A stretch of 64,000 nt of DNA. Source: Leptospira sp. WS60.C2 (GTDB lineage Bacteria; Spirochaetota; Leptospiria; Leptospirales; Leptospiraceae). The notes below the pieces were generated by a model. The model was not told the origin of the DNA and ran no database searches. It saw nothing but the letters and a program-made list of their open reading frames with translations. Shown here one piece after another: positions 26,671 to 38,236 of the stretch (positions are counted from its first letter, which is position 1; each line of letters begins with the position of its first letter). The position numbers and the translations under genes were made by a program. The DNA lies in contig NZ_CP162133.1 in assembly GCF_040833955.1 (NCBI RefSeq), positions 2,453,501-2,517,500 of the forward strand, read 5' to 3'.

Positions 26671-28167
26671 ATGAAAAAAGCTCTCCTCATCCTCGGTAAC
26701 CAGCTTTTTGATCTATCAACTCTCATTCCCCACAACAAACGTTCGGAATATCTGGTCTTCCTAAGAGAAGACAAAGAACTGTGCACTTACTATCAGTTTC
26801 ACAAACAAAAAATACTCTTTTTCTTTTTAGCAATGAGAGCTTATGCGGAAGAACTAAGAACTCTCGGTTTTGAAGTCCATTACGAGACGTTTTCAACCAG
26901 TTCACATTCCTATGAAGACAAACTAACCACATGGCTCCAAAAACATAAAATACCAGAGATCCATTTCTTTGAGATTGAAGATCGATTCTTTGAAACACGA
27001 TTGGTTTCCCTCTTTCAAACCTTGGGACTCAACATTGTAGAACATAAGTCACCGATGTTTCTCACATCAAGACAAGAGTTTCAATCCTATCTTAGTAAAA
27101 ATAAAAAACCGTTCATGAAAACGTTTTATGAATTACAAAGAAAAAACTTAGATATCCTTTTGGATGAAAAGAGAGAACCCATCGGAGGAAGGTGGAGTTT
27201 TGATATAGAAAATCGAAAGAAGTTACCGAAATCTTACATCGCACCAGACTTACCAAAAATCAAGTTTACTAAAAAGGAAAAAGAAGTCTTTGATTTGATT
27301 GAGAAAGAATTTCCCATTCATCCAGGCAAGACAGAAGAGTTTTGGTTACCAACAACAAGAAAAGGAGCACAGGAATGGCTTCATTCTTTTTTAAAAGAAA
27401 GGTTTTCCCTTTTTGGTCCCTATGAAGATGCCTTTTCTACTGAATTTCCTTTTTTGCAACATTCTGTTTTGACACCATTTTTGAACGTTGGTCTTCTCAC
27501 ACCAAAAGAAGTCCTAGATGCCACCTTATCCTTTGCTAAAAAAAATACAGTTCCCATCGAGTCTTTGGAAGGATTCATTCGCCAAATCATTGGTTGGCGA
27601 GAGTTTATCAGAGGAATTTATCAAAATTTCGGAGAGATACAAGAAAATAAAAATCATTTTGGTCACACAAGAAAACTCACCAAACACTGGTATGATGGAA
27701 CAACAGGAATTCCACCACTTGATTTTGTGATCCAAAAATGCCATCGATATGGTTATGCCCATCACATCGAACGATTGATGGTCATTGGTTCCCTTATGGT
27801 ACTCTTTGAAATTGATCCTAAGGAAGCCTACAAATGGTATATGGAACTATTTATCGATTCTTCGGATTGGGTGATGGGACCAAATGTTTACGGAATGGCA
27901 TTATTTGCTGATGGTGGAATTTTTGCCACCAAACCATATATATGCGGATCCAATTACTACCAGAAGATGGGATCTTTTCCCAAGGGGGAGTGGGAAATTG
28001 CTGTGGATGGATTGTATTGGTCCTTCATTGATTCTCACAAGGAAACGTTTTCCAAAAACCCAAGGACGTCCGTCCTAGTCGGAAATTTACAGAGAATGCA
28101 AAAAGCAAGAAAGGATCTCTTGTTCCAAACGGCAAAAAAATGGAAAGAGGCCCTGACCCAAATATAA
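26671..28167 (+). CDS. Cryptochrome/photolyase-family protein (FeS-type branch without cluster cysteines)
   Basis: A 498-residue protein of the deoxyribodipyrimidine-photolyase-related family. The N-terminal Rossmann domain starts ALLILGNQLFD. The C-terminal FAD domain holds LEGFIRQIIGWREFIRG, HIERLMVIGSLMVLFEIDP, PNVYGMALFADGGIFATKPYICGSNYYQKMG and WSFIDSHKETFSKNPR (in part). In PhrB-type (6-4) photolyases three cysteines after this stretch hold an iron-sulfur cluster; here the segment reads SFPKGEWEIAVDGLYW with none. DNA repair by blue light is likely, but a photoreceptor role is possible. Confidence 0.82.
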   Translation: MKKALLILGNQLFDLSTLIPHNKRSEYLVFLREDKELCTYYQFHKQKILFFFLAMRAYAEELRTLGFEVHYETFSTSSHSYEDKLTTWLQKHKIPEIHFFEIEDRFFETRLVSLFQTLGLNIVEHKSPMFLTSRQEFQSYLSKNKKPFMKTFYELQRKNLDILLDEKREPIGGRWSFDIENRKKLPKSYIAPDLPKIKFTKKEKEVFDLIEKEFPIHPGKTEEFWLPTTRKGAQEWLHSFLKERFSLFGPYEDAFSTEFPFLQHSVLTPFLNVGLLTPKEVLDATLSFAKKNTVPIESLEGFIRQIIGWREFIRGIYQNFGEIQENKNHFGHTRKLTKHWYDGTTGIPPLDFVIQKCHRYGYAHHIERLMVIGSLMVLFEIDPKEAYKWYMELFIDSSDWVMGPNVYGMALFADGGIFATKPYICGSNYYQKMGSFPKGEWEIAVDGLYWSFIDSHKETFSKNPRTSVLVGNLQRMQKARKDLLFQTAKKWKEALTQI

Positions 28168-28265
28168 CAGCCCCCCCCAGTCAGTTTCGATAAAAGAATC
28201 CAATTCAGAAAAAAGAATCCATCCGATTGACAGGAAGAGGAAAACTTCCCTTACTTCGGTATAAA

Positions 28266-28318
28266 TTTAGATTGAATCTAAAAAAATTGCTTGCCGTTTA
28301 TAATTAGAATGAATCTAA
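28266..28318 (+). promoter_or_regulatory. katG promoter with two candidate PerR boxes
   Basis: Box 1 is TTTAGATT-G-AATCTAAA (28266-28282), a perfect 8-1-8 palindrome. Box 2 is TTAGAAT-G-AATCTAA (28304-28318), one mismatch from perfect 7-1-7. Their centres are 37 bp apart. A TATAAT (28299-28304) abuts box 2, so binding would block the promoter. The same palindrome family precedes perR. Confidence 0.65.
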
Positions 28319-28335
28319 ATTTAAACTAAATCTAG

Positions 28336-30576
<2,241 letters not shown>

Positions 30577-30579
30577 CAA

Positions 30580-30951
30580 ATGATCGTGTATAGCCGCAAA
30601 CAGTTTCTAAAAAAATCGATTTTGCTTGCGTCCACTCTCTCCCTTCTTAGGGGAGGGAGTGAGATCAATGCCAAAGATGCAAAATCAAAAAAAGAAAACC
30701 CTCTTCCCGAAGGCGAATCACCTGTTTCTGAGTCTGATCCCACAGCACAGGCACTAGGTTTCCACCAAGACGCAAAAGATACCGACTTCAATCTTTACCC
30801 AGATCGAAAATCAGCTCAGGCAAAACATCATGTTTGTTTGAGTTGCGCCCAATTCACTCCCTTAAACGAAGGATGGGGCAAATGTAATATTTTAACAGCA
30901 GGTGTGGTTTCCACAAAGGGTTGGTGCTCAGCCTTTTCAAAAAAATCTTGA
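30580..30951 (+). CDS. High-potential iron-sulfur protein (HiPIP), exported
   Basis: A 123-residue protein with a Tat-like leader (YSRKQFLKKSILLAS), then a linker and a HiPIP domain. Its four cluster cysteines are Cys86, Cys89, Cys102 and Cys116, in HHVCLSCAQF, GKCNI and GWCSAF, the family spacing. It should carry a 4Fe-4S cluster in the periplasm. It lies 3 nt after katG, so it probably shares its PerR-controlled message and could give electrons to KatG's peroxidase activity. That pairing is inferred from position only. Confidence 0.85.
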   Translation: MIVYSRKQFLKKSILLASTLSLLRGGSEINAKDAKSKKENPLPEGESPVSESDPTAQALGFHQDAKDTDFNLYPDRKSAQAKHHVCLSCAQFTPLNEGWGKCNILTAGVVSTKGWCSAFSKKS

Positions 30952-31005
30952 TTCGTATTTGATCTATTTTTTGATTCATCGAAAGGTGGGGAGACCAAAC
31001 GTTTC

Positions 31006-33651
31006 GTGGATCAAAAAATACAATTAGACTATCAATATCTTTTAGAATGTTTAAAAGAAGTTTTAGAAGAGATTGGACAAAAAGATCTAATCCCTTACCT
31101 CCCGAAGAATCCGTCCCAATCACCTAACGGAAAAAATCTTCCCCAAAAAACACCAGAGCTCATAAGCCTTTGTTTCCAACTTCTCAACATGGTAGAGGAA
31201 AACGCCGCAGCTCAATACAGAAGAAAACAAGAAACAGGAGATGGTTTTACAAAACTTTCTGGATTATGGGGACAGTCTCTTACCAAAGCCAAAGAATATG
31301 GATTATCCCACAATGACATCCTTCCAATTTTAAAGGACATTGAATGTGAACCTGTTCTCACTGCCCATCCAACAGAAGCAAAACGAGCCAGTGTATTGGA
31401 AATTCACAGAGATTTATATTTACTTCTCGTAAAAAAAGAGAACACAATCTGGACCGATCTAGAAAGAGAAACGATACGAGAGGAAATCAAAGTCCAACTC
31501 GAGAGACTTTGGCGAACAGGAGAAATATTACTTCAAAAACCAGACATCACGAGTGAAAGAAGAAACATTGAACACTATTTAAAAAATGTTTTCCCCAATG
31601 TGTTACATGAATTAGACCAAAGATTTTTTCAAGCATGGAAACATTCCGGAGGGAGTCTTGAAGACCTATCTGATCCCAAATCACTCCCAATCATTCGATT
31701 CGGAAATTGGATTGGAGGAGATAGAGACGGTCACCCTTTTGTAACAAGCGAAATCACGAAAGAAACACTAACATTATTTAGTCAGTATGCTCGAGAGATT
31801 CATAAAAACAAATGTGTTGAACTGACTCAATTTTTATCTTTATCAGATCGAATCCAATCTCCACCAAAAGAATTTTTAGATCGATTAGAATCATGGCATA
31901 TAGAACACCAAGAAATTTCTCTCGATGTAAAAAAACGAAATCCAAGTGAGCCTTGGAGACAATACTGCAGCCTCCTTGCCGAAAAAATACAAAGGAATAT
32001 TAGCATTGAAGAATATTTAGAACACCTGAATTTTTTAAGAGAATCACTCAAATCAATTGGAGCCAAAAAAATTGCAAATCATTGTGTTTTCCCTTTGGAA
32101 CGACTTGCCTTATCGATAGGGTTTCACCTGGCAAAAACTGACATTAGACAAAACTCCCACTACCATTCCATTGCTATTGAACAAATTTTAAAAGCAAGTG
32201 GGACCTATGAATGGAACTATCGTGAGTGGACGGAAGAAAAAAAAATTCGCTTCATCCTTTCGGAACTTCAATCCCAAAGACCCTTTTTATTGCCAGAGGT
32301 AGACCCAGGGAAAGAAGCATCTAACATCTTAAATACTTACCGATCCCTTCGATCTTGTATCTCTCAATTGGGGACCAGTGGCATTGGAAGTTTTATTGTC
32401 AGTATGACGCAAAATGTATCAGACTTACTCTTAGTGTATTTATTCCTAAAAGAAGCCAATCTTTTAGAATTTCATGAAGAGAAAGGATTTTTTTCTCCCT
32501 TTCAAGTGGTTCCACTTTTTGAAACCATTGAAGACCTAGAACGATCACCAGAAATTTTAGATTCTTACCTCAAACAAGACATTGTCAAAAACTCTTTTAC
32601 CAACCAATCACTTCAAATCATGCTCGGTTATAGCGACTCCAATAAAGACGGTGGAATTTTTGCTAGCCAATGGAATTTGTATGCAACTGAGACTAAATTA
32701 ACCGAAATTGCCAACCAACACAATGTGAAACTCAAATTCTTTCATGGCCGCGGAGGGAGTATTTCAAGAGGAGGTGGGAAAACACATAAGTTTTTAGATG
32801 CCCTTCCTCATGGGACCTTGAATGGAAAAATACGAGTCACTGTTCAAGGTGAATCGATTAGCCAACAATATGCAAATAAAATCACAGCCATTTATAACTT
32901 AGAACTATTTCTTGCTACCACAACAAAAGTAACGATTCGTCACAAGTGGAATGAAAAAAAGAAACATCCAGCGTATCCAATCTTGGAATCCCTTTCGCAC
33001 CAAACGAAGAAAACATATACAAACTTATTACATACGGAAGGATTTTTAACATTCTTCTCGCAAGCGACCCCAATTGATGTCATTGAGAATTCAAAAATTG
33101 GATCAAGACCAAGTCGCAGAACGGGACAACGTACATTCCAAGATTTACGAGCCATCCCTTGGGTCTTTAGTTGGAGCCAATCAAGATTCCATTTACCCAA
33201 TTGGTTTGGTGTTGGTTCCGCGTTGTATGAATTAAGCCAAAACAAGAAAGAAGATTTCCACATCATCAAAGAAGAAATTAGGGAATGGCATTTCCTGAAT
33301 TACGTGATCAAAAATATAGAAACAGGGATTTATTCATCTTCACCTAACATTTACACTCTCTATGCAGATTTAGTGGAAGATGCAATGACTAAAAAGCAGA
33401 TACTTTCTCTCATCAATGAAGAATACAAAAAAACAATGGATGTTCTTTCTCAACTAAGAGGGAAAGAAATTCAATATGTAAGACCATCTCTTATGGAGAC
33501 TCTTAGTTTAAGAGAGCCGGGGCTGACCATCTTACATGAAAAACAAATTGATTTGTTAAGAAATTGGAGAAATCAACAAACAGAAGAAATGTTACAGGAT
33601 TTGCTTGTCACTGTGAATGCAATTGCAAGTGGTTTGAGAACCACAGGTTAG
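31006..33651 (+). CDS. ppc: Phosphoenolpyruvate carboxylase
   Basis: An 881-residue match to bacterial PEPC. The catalytic motifs are seen in order: PVLTAHPTEAKR (His), FGNWIGGDRDGHPFVT, GYSDSNKDGG, FHGRGGSISRGGG (Gly-rich loop) and QGESISQQYAN, then GSRPSRR. It makes oxaloacetate from PEP and bicarbonate to refill the TCA cycle. The start is a GTG at 31006 after GGTGGGGAG. The C-terminus ends in LRTTG, close to the conserved family terminus. Length is normal. Confidence 0.96.
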   Translation: MDQKIQLDYQYLLECLKEVLEEIGQKDLIPYLPKNPSQSPNGKNLPQKTPELISLCFQLLNMVEENAAAQYRRKQETGDGFTKLSGLWGQSLTKAKEYGLSHNDILPILKDIECEPVLTAHPTEAKRASVLEIHRDLYLLLVKKENTIWTDLERETIREEIKVQLERLWRTGEILLQKPDITSERRNIEHYLKNVFPNVLHELDQRFFQAWKHSGGSLEDLSDPKSLPIIRFGNWIGGDRDGHPFVTSEITKETLTLFSQYAREIHKNKCVELTQFLSLSDRIQSPPKEFLDRLESWHIEHQEISLDVKKRNPSEPWRQYCSLLAEKIQRNISIEEYLEHLNFLRESLKSIGAKKIANHCVFPLERLALSIGFHLAKTDIRQNSHYHSIAIEQILKASGTYEWNYREWTEEKKIRFILSELQSQRPFLLPEVDPGKEASNILNTYRSLRSCISQLGTSGIGSFIVSMTQNVSDLLLVYLFLKEANLLEFHEEKGFFSPFQVVPLFETIEDLERSPEILDSYLKQDIVKNSFTNQSLQIMLGYSDSNKDGGIFASQWNLYATETKLTEIANQHNVKLKFFHGRGGSISRGGGKTHKFLDALPHGTLNGKIRVTVQGESISQQYANKITAIYNLELFLATTTKVTIRHKWNEKKKHPAYPILESLSHQTKKTYTNLLHTEGFLTFFSQATPIDVIENSKIGSRPSRRTGQRTFQDLRAIPWVFSWSQSRFHLPNWFGVGSALYELSQNKKEDFHIIKEEIREWHFLNYVIKNIETGIYSSSPNIYTLYADLVEDAMTKKQILSLINEEYKKTMDVLSQLRGKEIQYVRPSLMETLSLREPGLTILHEKQIDLLRNWRNQQTEEMLQDLLVTVNAIASGLRTTG

Positions 33652-33653
33652 GA

Positions 33654-33682
33654 TACGCTTCCTACGTGAAGTAAGAAGCGTA
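33654..33682. repeat. Hairpin between convergent genes
   Basis: TACGCTTC and GAAGCGTA form a perfect 8-bp stem with a 13-nt loop after the ppc stop codon. There is no U-tract, so terminator activity is uncertain. Confidence 0.5.
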
Positions 33683-33691
33683 GAGACTGAT

Positions 33692-33997
33692 TTATAATTT
33701 TCCAGCTTCTTCTTCGTAAACTTTCGCGTCTGCTTCGAACTTTTCCGCCAAGTCAATCATCTCAGCTTTACGGTTGTCTTGGTAGATTGCCTTACCACCC
33801 TTTTGCGCTTTCGCCAAACCACGGTATTTCGTAGCAAGATCTTTGTGTTCTTTGGCTACTTTCAATAGATACGACTTTACCACTTTCTTTTCTTCTGGTG
33901 TATTTGCTTTTTGAACGAGTACCTTTTCGATATCTTCCAATGCAAAAAGGGATGTGGATACCAATGCTAAAATGAAAATAGATAGTTTTTTAATCAT
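33692..33997 (-). CDS. Small exported helical protein
   Basis: I start it at the ATG at 33997, with AGGAGATT just upstream; the longer frame to 34087 lacks a site. The 101-residue product has a signal peptide ending in SLFA (mature from LEDIE). The mature part is a Lys/Glu/Ala-rich helical protein: PEEKKVVKSYLLKVAKEHKDL and KAEMIDLAEKFEADAKVYEEEAGKL (in part). I recall such proteins in Leptospira but know no function. It is convergent with ppc. Confidence 0.75.
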   Translation of the reverse strand: MIKKLSIFILALVSTSLFALEDIEKVLVQKANTPEEKKVVKSYLLKVAKEHKDLATKYRGLAKAQKGGKAIYQDNRKAEMIDLAEKFEADAKVYEEEAGKL

Positions 33998-34195
33998 ATT
34001 TAATCTCCTGGTGTTAGACAAAACAGAGATTCGAAACTGTGAGAAAAAATAAAAAAGTAATACAGTTTCCCCAAAAAAGGAAACCAAACACCTGACAGTT
34101 GCTTAAGTATGAAGCAAGTTGTTCGTGCCTAAAGCCAACGCTCATTGCAACTGGATTCTTTTGGTTTAGGACAAAGACAATGCCAAAATGAATCC

Positions 34196-34708
34196 TTATT
34201 TCCATTCGCAACGAGACAAATCAACCCCTTCAAACACCCATGGTTTATGTGCATACTTTGCATTTTTATCTTCTATGAGATCAAAAGTTTTTGCCTCATG
34301 GGAGAGACTGCCAAATACCAAATGGAAGGGAGTCTCTTTCATTTTCGTACGATTGGGACAAAGTTTTACTCCTTCTGCACTTAGGAAGGGAGACTCTTGA
34401 CCCAAGTCATCACGAAACAACATTCCTTCTTTTAAAACACAAACACGTTTCCAATCTTTTGTATACAACCGAACGCGTGTTTCTGTTTCGCTCACACAGA
34501 TTTGGTCTAACACGACAACACCTAAAAATTCCGCAGACAACTGACAACATTTGGGAACGTTTGTCCAATTCCTTTCGGACAGGGGCGCAGTCTCTCTTGC
34601 TTCGCGTACCACGGATTCTGGCACTTGCGTCGATGGAGAGGAACAAAATCCGAAGACAAACTGGCTCCCAATCGAAACAAGGAACATAACGAAAACTCTT
34701 TGCATCAT
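34196..34708 (-). CDS. Lipoprotein of unknown function
   Basis: A 170-residue protein with a lipoprotein-type signal (SQFVFGFC) and a mature part with a Cys pair (PKCCQL) plus QICVSE, RVCVLK, KLCPN and SRCEW. No family is recognised. It is transcribed away from the small gene at 34850. Confidence 0.6.
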   Translation of the reverse strand: MMQRVFVMFLVSIGSQFVFGFCSSPSTQVPESVVREARETAPLSERNWTNVPKCCQLSAEFLGVVVLDQICVSETETRVRLYTKDWKRVCVLKEGMLFRDDLGQESPFLSAEGVKLCPNRTKMKETPFHLVFGSLSHEAKTFDLIEDKNAKYAHKPWVFEGVDLSRCEWK

Positions 34709-34849
34709 TTTTTTGACCTTTATCCAAAAATCCTATTTGATCAGTCCACATTCTGTCTCAAAATTCTATCTTTTTTTTTCCATTTTGGGTGCGACCGGCT
34801 CAATTTGTCCGAGGTTCCCTTTATCCTAGTTTCATAGACGAGGTAAACA

Positions 34850-35152
34850 ATGGATTACGTAGAATCACTTCTGGAAGAATACTTTGAAATTTCACAAACG
34901 ATCAAATGGGAAAATGATACGAAGTCTGCACCAAGCGAACTTATGGAAACTTTACTTTCCATTGAGGAAGAAATTTGTTGGGAATTCAATGTTCCACCTA
35001 CAAACAAATACCGCGATTTGTTTCGATGGATTCCAGACTCAACCACAAAACAAAACTATGTGCAAACTTCAATGCAAAACTTATCTAGGGAAAAAGCTAG
35101 ATACTTCTACAAACCAAATCAATCGTTTTTGGAAGGATTCAAAGCCGCTTAA
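34850..35152 (+). CDS. Small conserved-looking cytoplasmic protein
   Basis: 100 residues after a GAGG site, acidic at the N-terminus (MDYVESLLEEYFEISQ) and aromatic-rich further on (YRDLFRWIPDSTT, KARYFYKPNQSFLEGF). No signal, no membrane segment and no recognised domain. Its stop overlaps that of the convergent recQ by three bases. Confidence 0.65.
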   Translation: MDYVESLLEEYFEISQTIKWENDTKSAPSELMETLLSIEEEICWEFNVPPTNKYRDLFRWIPDSTTKQNYVQTSMQNLSREKARYFYKPNQSFLEGFKAA

Positions 35153-36594
35153 GATTGTTTTTCTTGTGAGTCACAAACATCACAGTGACCACAAGAAATA
35201 AAAGGTGAATCAAAATACTGGTGGATGAACTTTCTTCTACACTCATCTGTTTTTGTGTATTGAAGCATTTGGTAGAGTCGTTTTCCACCTTCTTTCTTTT
35301 TATTTTCTAACTCCTCTTTAGAAAATAAAGAGTCGTCCCAATCTTTTTCTCTTTGGATCGTTCCTCTTTCCAAATCTCCCGAAATCAAACCTACACTAGC
35401 AAGTAAGTTCAGTGCCGTTTGCACACGATGGTCAGATTTATTTTTATAAGTCATAAAGGATTGGATGGTTTCATAATCCAAGGTAGACAGCTGATTTTCT
35501 TTTTGTGCGATGAGTTGGTAACATTTTTTTAAGTAATTGATATCAGGATTTTGCCAATCGAGGAAATCCATTTGGATCGCCAAATCATCTTCTGTATAAA
35601 AAAGTTTACAATAGGAAGATTTCCCATCCCGACCTGCCCTACCAATTTCTTGGTAATAGGCTTCAATGCTACCAGGGATTTGGACGTGAAACACATTCCG
35701 CACATTTGCCTTGTCAACACCCATTCCAAAAGCATTTGTAGACAATAAGATCACATCTTCTGAATGCAAAAATTTGGTTAACACTTGTTTTCGATCTTGA
35801 TTGGATCTTTTCCCATGATAAACCAAATGTTTGATTTGTTTGGTATCTAACCATCGACTAAAATTTTCCAGATCTTGGATCAAACTAAAGTATAAGATAG
35901 AAACCCCATTTCTAGTTTTTAGATCTTCTAAGATTTGTGTGTATTTTGTTTCCAAATCAAAACAATGAGAGACTGCTAAATGCAAATTAGGACGAAACAA
36001 TCCATCGTCAAAGATTTGAATCTCGTCTTTCAAAAAACCCATTTGTTCGATGATATCATTTTGAACTCGATGGGAAGCGGTTGCTGTCAAAGCAAGGGTG
36101 GGCGGGAATTTTAAAATGTTACGAAACCAAGCAATCTTTTTATAATCAGGCCGAAAGTCATGGCCCCATTGGCTAATACAATGTGCTTCATCTATAGCAA
36201 GAAGAGAGATGGAAATCGATTGTAATGCATCTAAAAACTCAGGCTTTTGAAATCGCTCTGGTGACACGTATACAATTTTCCACTCTCCAACTTTGAGCCC
36301 TTTGTATCGTTCGGTTCTTTCACTTCTTGTCAGACTAGAATTGATATAAGTGGCTGAGATTCCCTTTTTCCGCAAAGCATCCACTTGGTCTTTCATCAAA
36401 GCAATGAGCGGAGAAATGACAATACAAGTTCCTTCCAACATGAGAGCAGGCATTTGGTAACAAATGGACTTACCCATTCCCGTTGGCATAATCACCACCG
36501 CGTTTTTACCAGCCAAAATATGTTCGATGATATTTTTTTGATTTCCGCGAAAAGCAGTGATTCCAAACGTTTTAAGAGGAAACTCAGTCATCAT
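35149..36594 (-). CDS. recQ: RecQ-family ATP-dependent DNA helicase
   Basis: A 481-residue helicase with motif 0 (FGITAFRGNQ), Walker A VIMPTGMGKSICYQ, DEAH box LLAIDEAHCISQWGHDFRP, TATASHRVQ and motif VI EIGRAGRDGKSS. The RecQ zinc site keeps cysteines in DECRRKFIHQYF and CGHCDVC. The protein ends shortly after, so the winged-helix and HRDC domains are short or missing compared with E. coli RecQ (~609 residues). It unwinds DNA during repair. Confidence 0.92.
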   Translation of the reverse strand: MMTEFPLKTFGITAFRGNQKNIIEHILAGKNAVVIMPTGMGKSICYQMPALMLEGTCIVISPLIALMKDQVDALRKKGISATYINSSLTRSERTERYKGLKVGEWKIVYVSPERFQKPEFLDALQSISISLLAIDEAHCISQWGHDFRPDYKKIAWFRNILKFPPTLALTATASHRVQNDIIEQMGFLKDEIQIFDDGLFRPNLHLAVSHCFDLETKYTQILEDLKTRNGVSILYFSLIQDLENFSRWLDTKQIKHLVYHGKRSNQDRKQVLTKFLHSEDVILLSTNAFGMGVDKANVRNVFHVQIPGSIEAYYQEIGRAGRDGKSSYCKLFYTEDDLAIQMDFLDWQNPDINYLKKCYQLIAQKENQLSTLDYETIQSFMTYKNKSDHRVQTALNLLASVGLISGDLERGTIQREKDWDDSLFSKEELENKKKEGGKRLYQMLQYTKTDECRRKFIHQYFDSPFISCGHCDVCDSQEKQS

Positions 36595-36639
36595 TTTGTA
36601 ACTACATACAAATCTAGCTCACGAAAAATGGAAATCGTT

Positions 36640-36834
36640 TTATTGGATCAAAGCCCCTAAATTGGAATCGATGACAGCATAACCAAGCAGGAATCTTCCA
36701 TTGACCGAAGTAAATCCACCGAAAATGATCAGCTTATCTCGATTAAGAGTCATTCGATTTGCACTCCCACCTGATACATTCAAGTTCCATCCGATTCGAA
36801 AAGCAAACCAATTCGTTTCATTACAACGAATAAC
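36640..36834 (-). pseudogene. Remnant of a beta-propeller-repeat protein
   Basis: Reading the minus strand from 36834, a ~64-codon frame gives NRDKLIIFGGFTSVNGRFLL followed by GYAVIDSNLGALIQ and a stop at 36640-36642. The GGFTSVNG...AVID pattern is that of repeat propellers (delta-60-like). It starts after an in-frame stop (36835-36837) and has no start codon or signal, so only the 3' end of an old gene remains. It is the main content of the otherwise empty stretch 36595-36962. Confidence 0.55.
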
Positions 36835-36962
36835 TTACCATTCAGTAATATACTTACTCACAATTCTATATAATCAAAAAGGAATCCAAACTAGATAAGA
36901 AACTATTGACCAGGATCAGAAATTTCTTTCTTAAAGTAAGAAAATCAAAATTGGAGATCAAA

Positions 36963-37790
36963 ATGAAATCTTTGTTTTACACAACTCTTTCCATTCTTTT
37001 GTTGTTTTGTCTGAATTGCAAAAATATGATGAAACCAGAAGAAACCCTTTCGTATGTTCACCCTCATGGAGAACCATTCAAAGGAAAAATTCTTATGATC
37101 ATCAGTAGCCCTAGTGTTTCCAAACAAACGGGTTGGCCCATTGGATTTTGGGCGGCAGAACTCACACATCCTATGCGAGTTTTCCAAGAGGCAGGTTATG
37201 AAATTGATTTGGTTTCAACAGAAGGAGGAAAAGTAGAGATGGATTCTTATTCGAATCCCTTGGACCCAAGCGGTTATTCTTCCTCTGATGTGATCTCACT
37301 TGGATACATGCAGAAAAAAGAATTTATGAACGCTTTACAAAACACAAAAAAGATAAGTGATGTTACTTCAGAATCTTATGATGCGATTTTCTTAGTAGGT
37401 GGCCAAGGACCGATGTATACTTACAAAGGAAATATAGCCTTACAAAAGTTATTCGTTTCATTTTATGAAGCTAATAAACCAGCAGTAGCTGTTTGCCACG
37501 CAACAACCTTACTTCTTGAAGCCAAAAAATCAAATGGAGATTTTTTAGTGGATGGAAAAACATGGACTGGTTTTGCAAACGCAGAAGAGGACTATGCTGA
37601 TAAAGCTGTGGGTCAAAAAATCCAACCTTACCGAATCGAAGAAGAAGCAAAAAAAATGAAAAACACAACCTTTAAAGTGGCAGCTCCTTTTTCTTCCTAT
37701 GCCATTCGTGATGGATTCTTAATTACTGGTCAACAGCAGAACTCAGGTGAAGCTGCAGCCAAGTTACTGATAACAGCCCTTAACCCATAA
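36963..37790 (+). CDS. DJ-1/PfpI-family lipoprotein
   Basis: The ATG at 36963 follows TTGGAGATC; the upstream start at 36906 adds a poor leader. The 275-residue product has a lipoprotein signal (LLLFCLNC) and a DJ-1/PfpI domain of the Hsp31-like type: KILMIISSP, TGWPIGFWAAELTHP, AIFLVGGQGPMYTYKG and the nucleophile elbow AVAVCHATTLLL. The Cys-His arrangement suits a glyoxalase or chaperone-type member, here in the envelope. No catalytic partner is nearby. Confidence 0.82.
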   Translation: MKSLFYTTLSILLLFCLNCKNMMKPEETLSYVHPHGEPFKGKILMIISSPSVSKQTGWPIGFWAAELTHPMRVFQEAGYEIDLVSTEGGKVEMDSYSNPLDPSGYSSSDVISLGYMQKKEFMNALQNTKKISDVTSESYDAIFLVGGQGPMYTYKGNIALQKLFVSFYEANKPAVAVCHATTLLLEAKKSNGDFLVDGKTWTGFANAEEDYADKAVGQKIQPYRIEEEAKKMKNTTFKVAAPFSSYAIRDGFLITGQQQNSGEAAAKLLITALNP

Positions 37791-37802
37791 GGGCAATTGG
37801 GA

Positions 37803-37827
37803 AACCTCTCTTTATTTGGGAGAGGTT
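37803..37827. repeat. Hairpin between convergent genes
   Basis: AACCTCTC and GAGAGGTT form an 8-bp perfect stem over the stop of the HxlR gene, after the DJ-1 gene. There is no U-tract. Confidence 0.45.
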
Positions 37828-38225
37828 GGTCCAGCCTTTGTTTTTTTGGCTCCTTTCGCATTTGGAAAAGCCTCCAAGTCCTCTGTATATGCACCCGAAG
37901 TTTTCATAAACGTAATCCCTAATTCTCTTAGAGAAATGATAATTGGAATTGTTTTTTTACCCATATCCGTTAACGAATATTCGGTGCGAGGAGGAACAAC
38001 AGCAAATACTTTACGATGTACAAGTCCATTCTCTTCCAACTCACGTAAAGACTGTGCAAGCATCTTATCCGATATATGACTTAACGTTTTTTTGATCTCA
38101 CTGTAGCGTAATGTTTTCTCACGTAGACGCCATAGGATCGGCATCTTCCAAGCACCACCGATCCAGTCCAAAACAAACTCAACTGGATTATAATACAACT
38201 TTCCTTTGTATTGAAACTCTGGCAT
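37812..38225 (-). CDS. HxlR-family transcriptional regulator
   Basis: Start at the ATG at 38225 (MPEFQYKGKLYYNPVEF) after AGGAG. 137 residues with the HxlR winged helix: LDWIGGAWKMPILWRLREKTLRYSEIKK, HISDKMLAQSLRELEENGLV and VPPRTEYSLTDMGKKTIPII (each shown in part). A Lys/Ala/Pro tail follows. It is divergent from the NADP oxidoreductase, with a 9-bp inverted repeat just upstream of its start. It probably controls the oxidoreductase and itself in response to a reactive small molecule. Confidence 0.88.
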   Translation of the reverse strand: MPEFQYKGKLYYNPVEFVLDWIGGAWKMPILWRLREKTLRYSEIKKTLSHISDKMLAQSLRELEENGLVHRKVFAVVPPRTEYSLTDMGKKTIPIIISLRELGITFMKTSGAYTEDLEAFPNAKGAKKTKAGPTSPK

Positions 38226-38236
38226 ATCACTCCTAA

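Noticed and set aside
28171..28178. Run of eight C upstream of katG
   Set aside because: It could vary in length, but it lies ~90 bp before the PerR boxes and no phase-variation role is evident.
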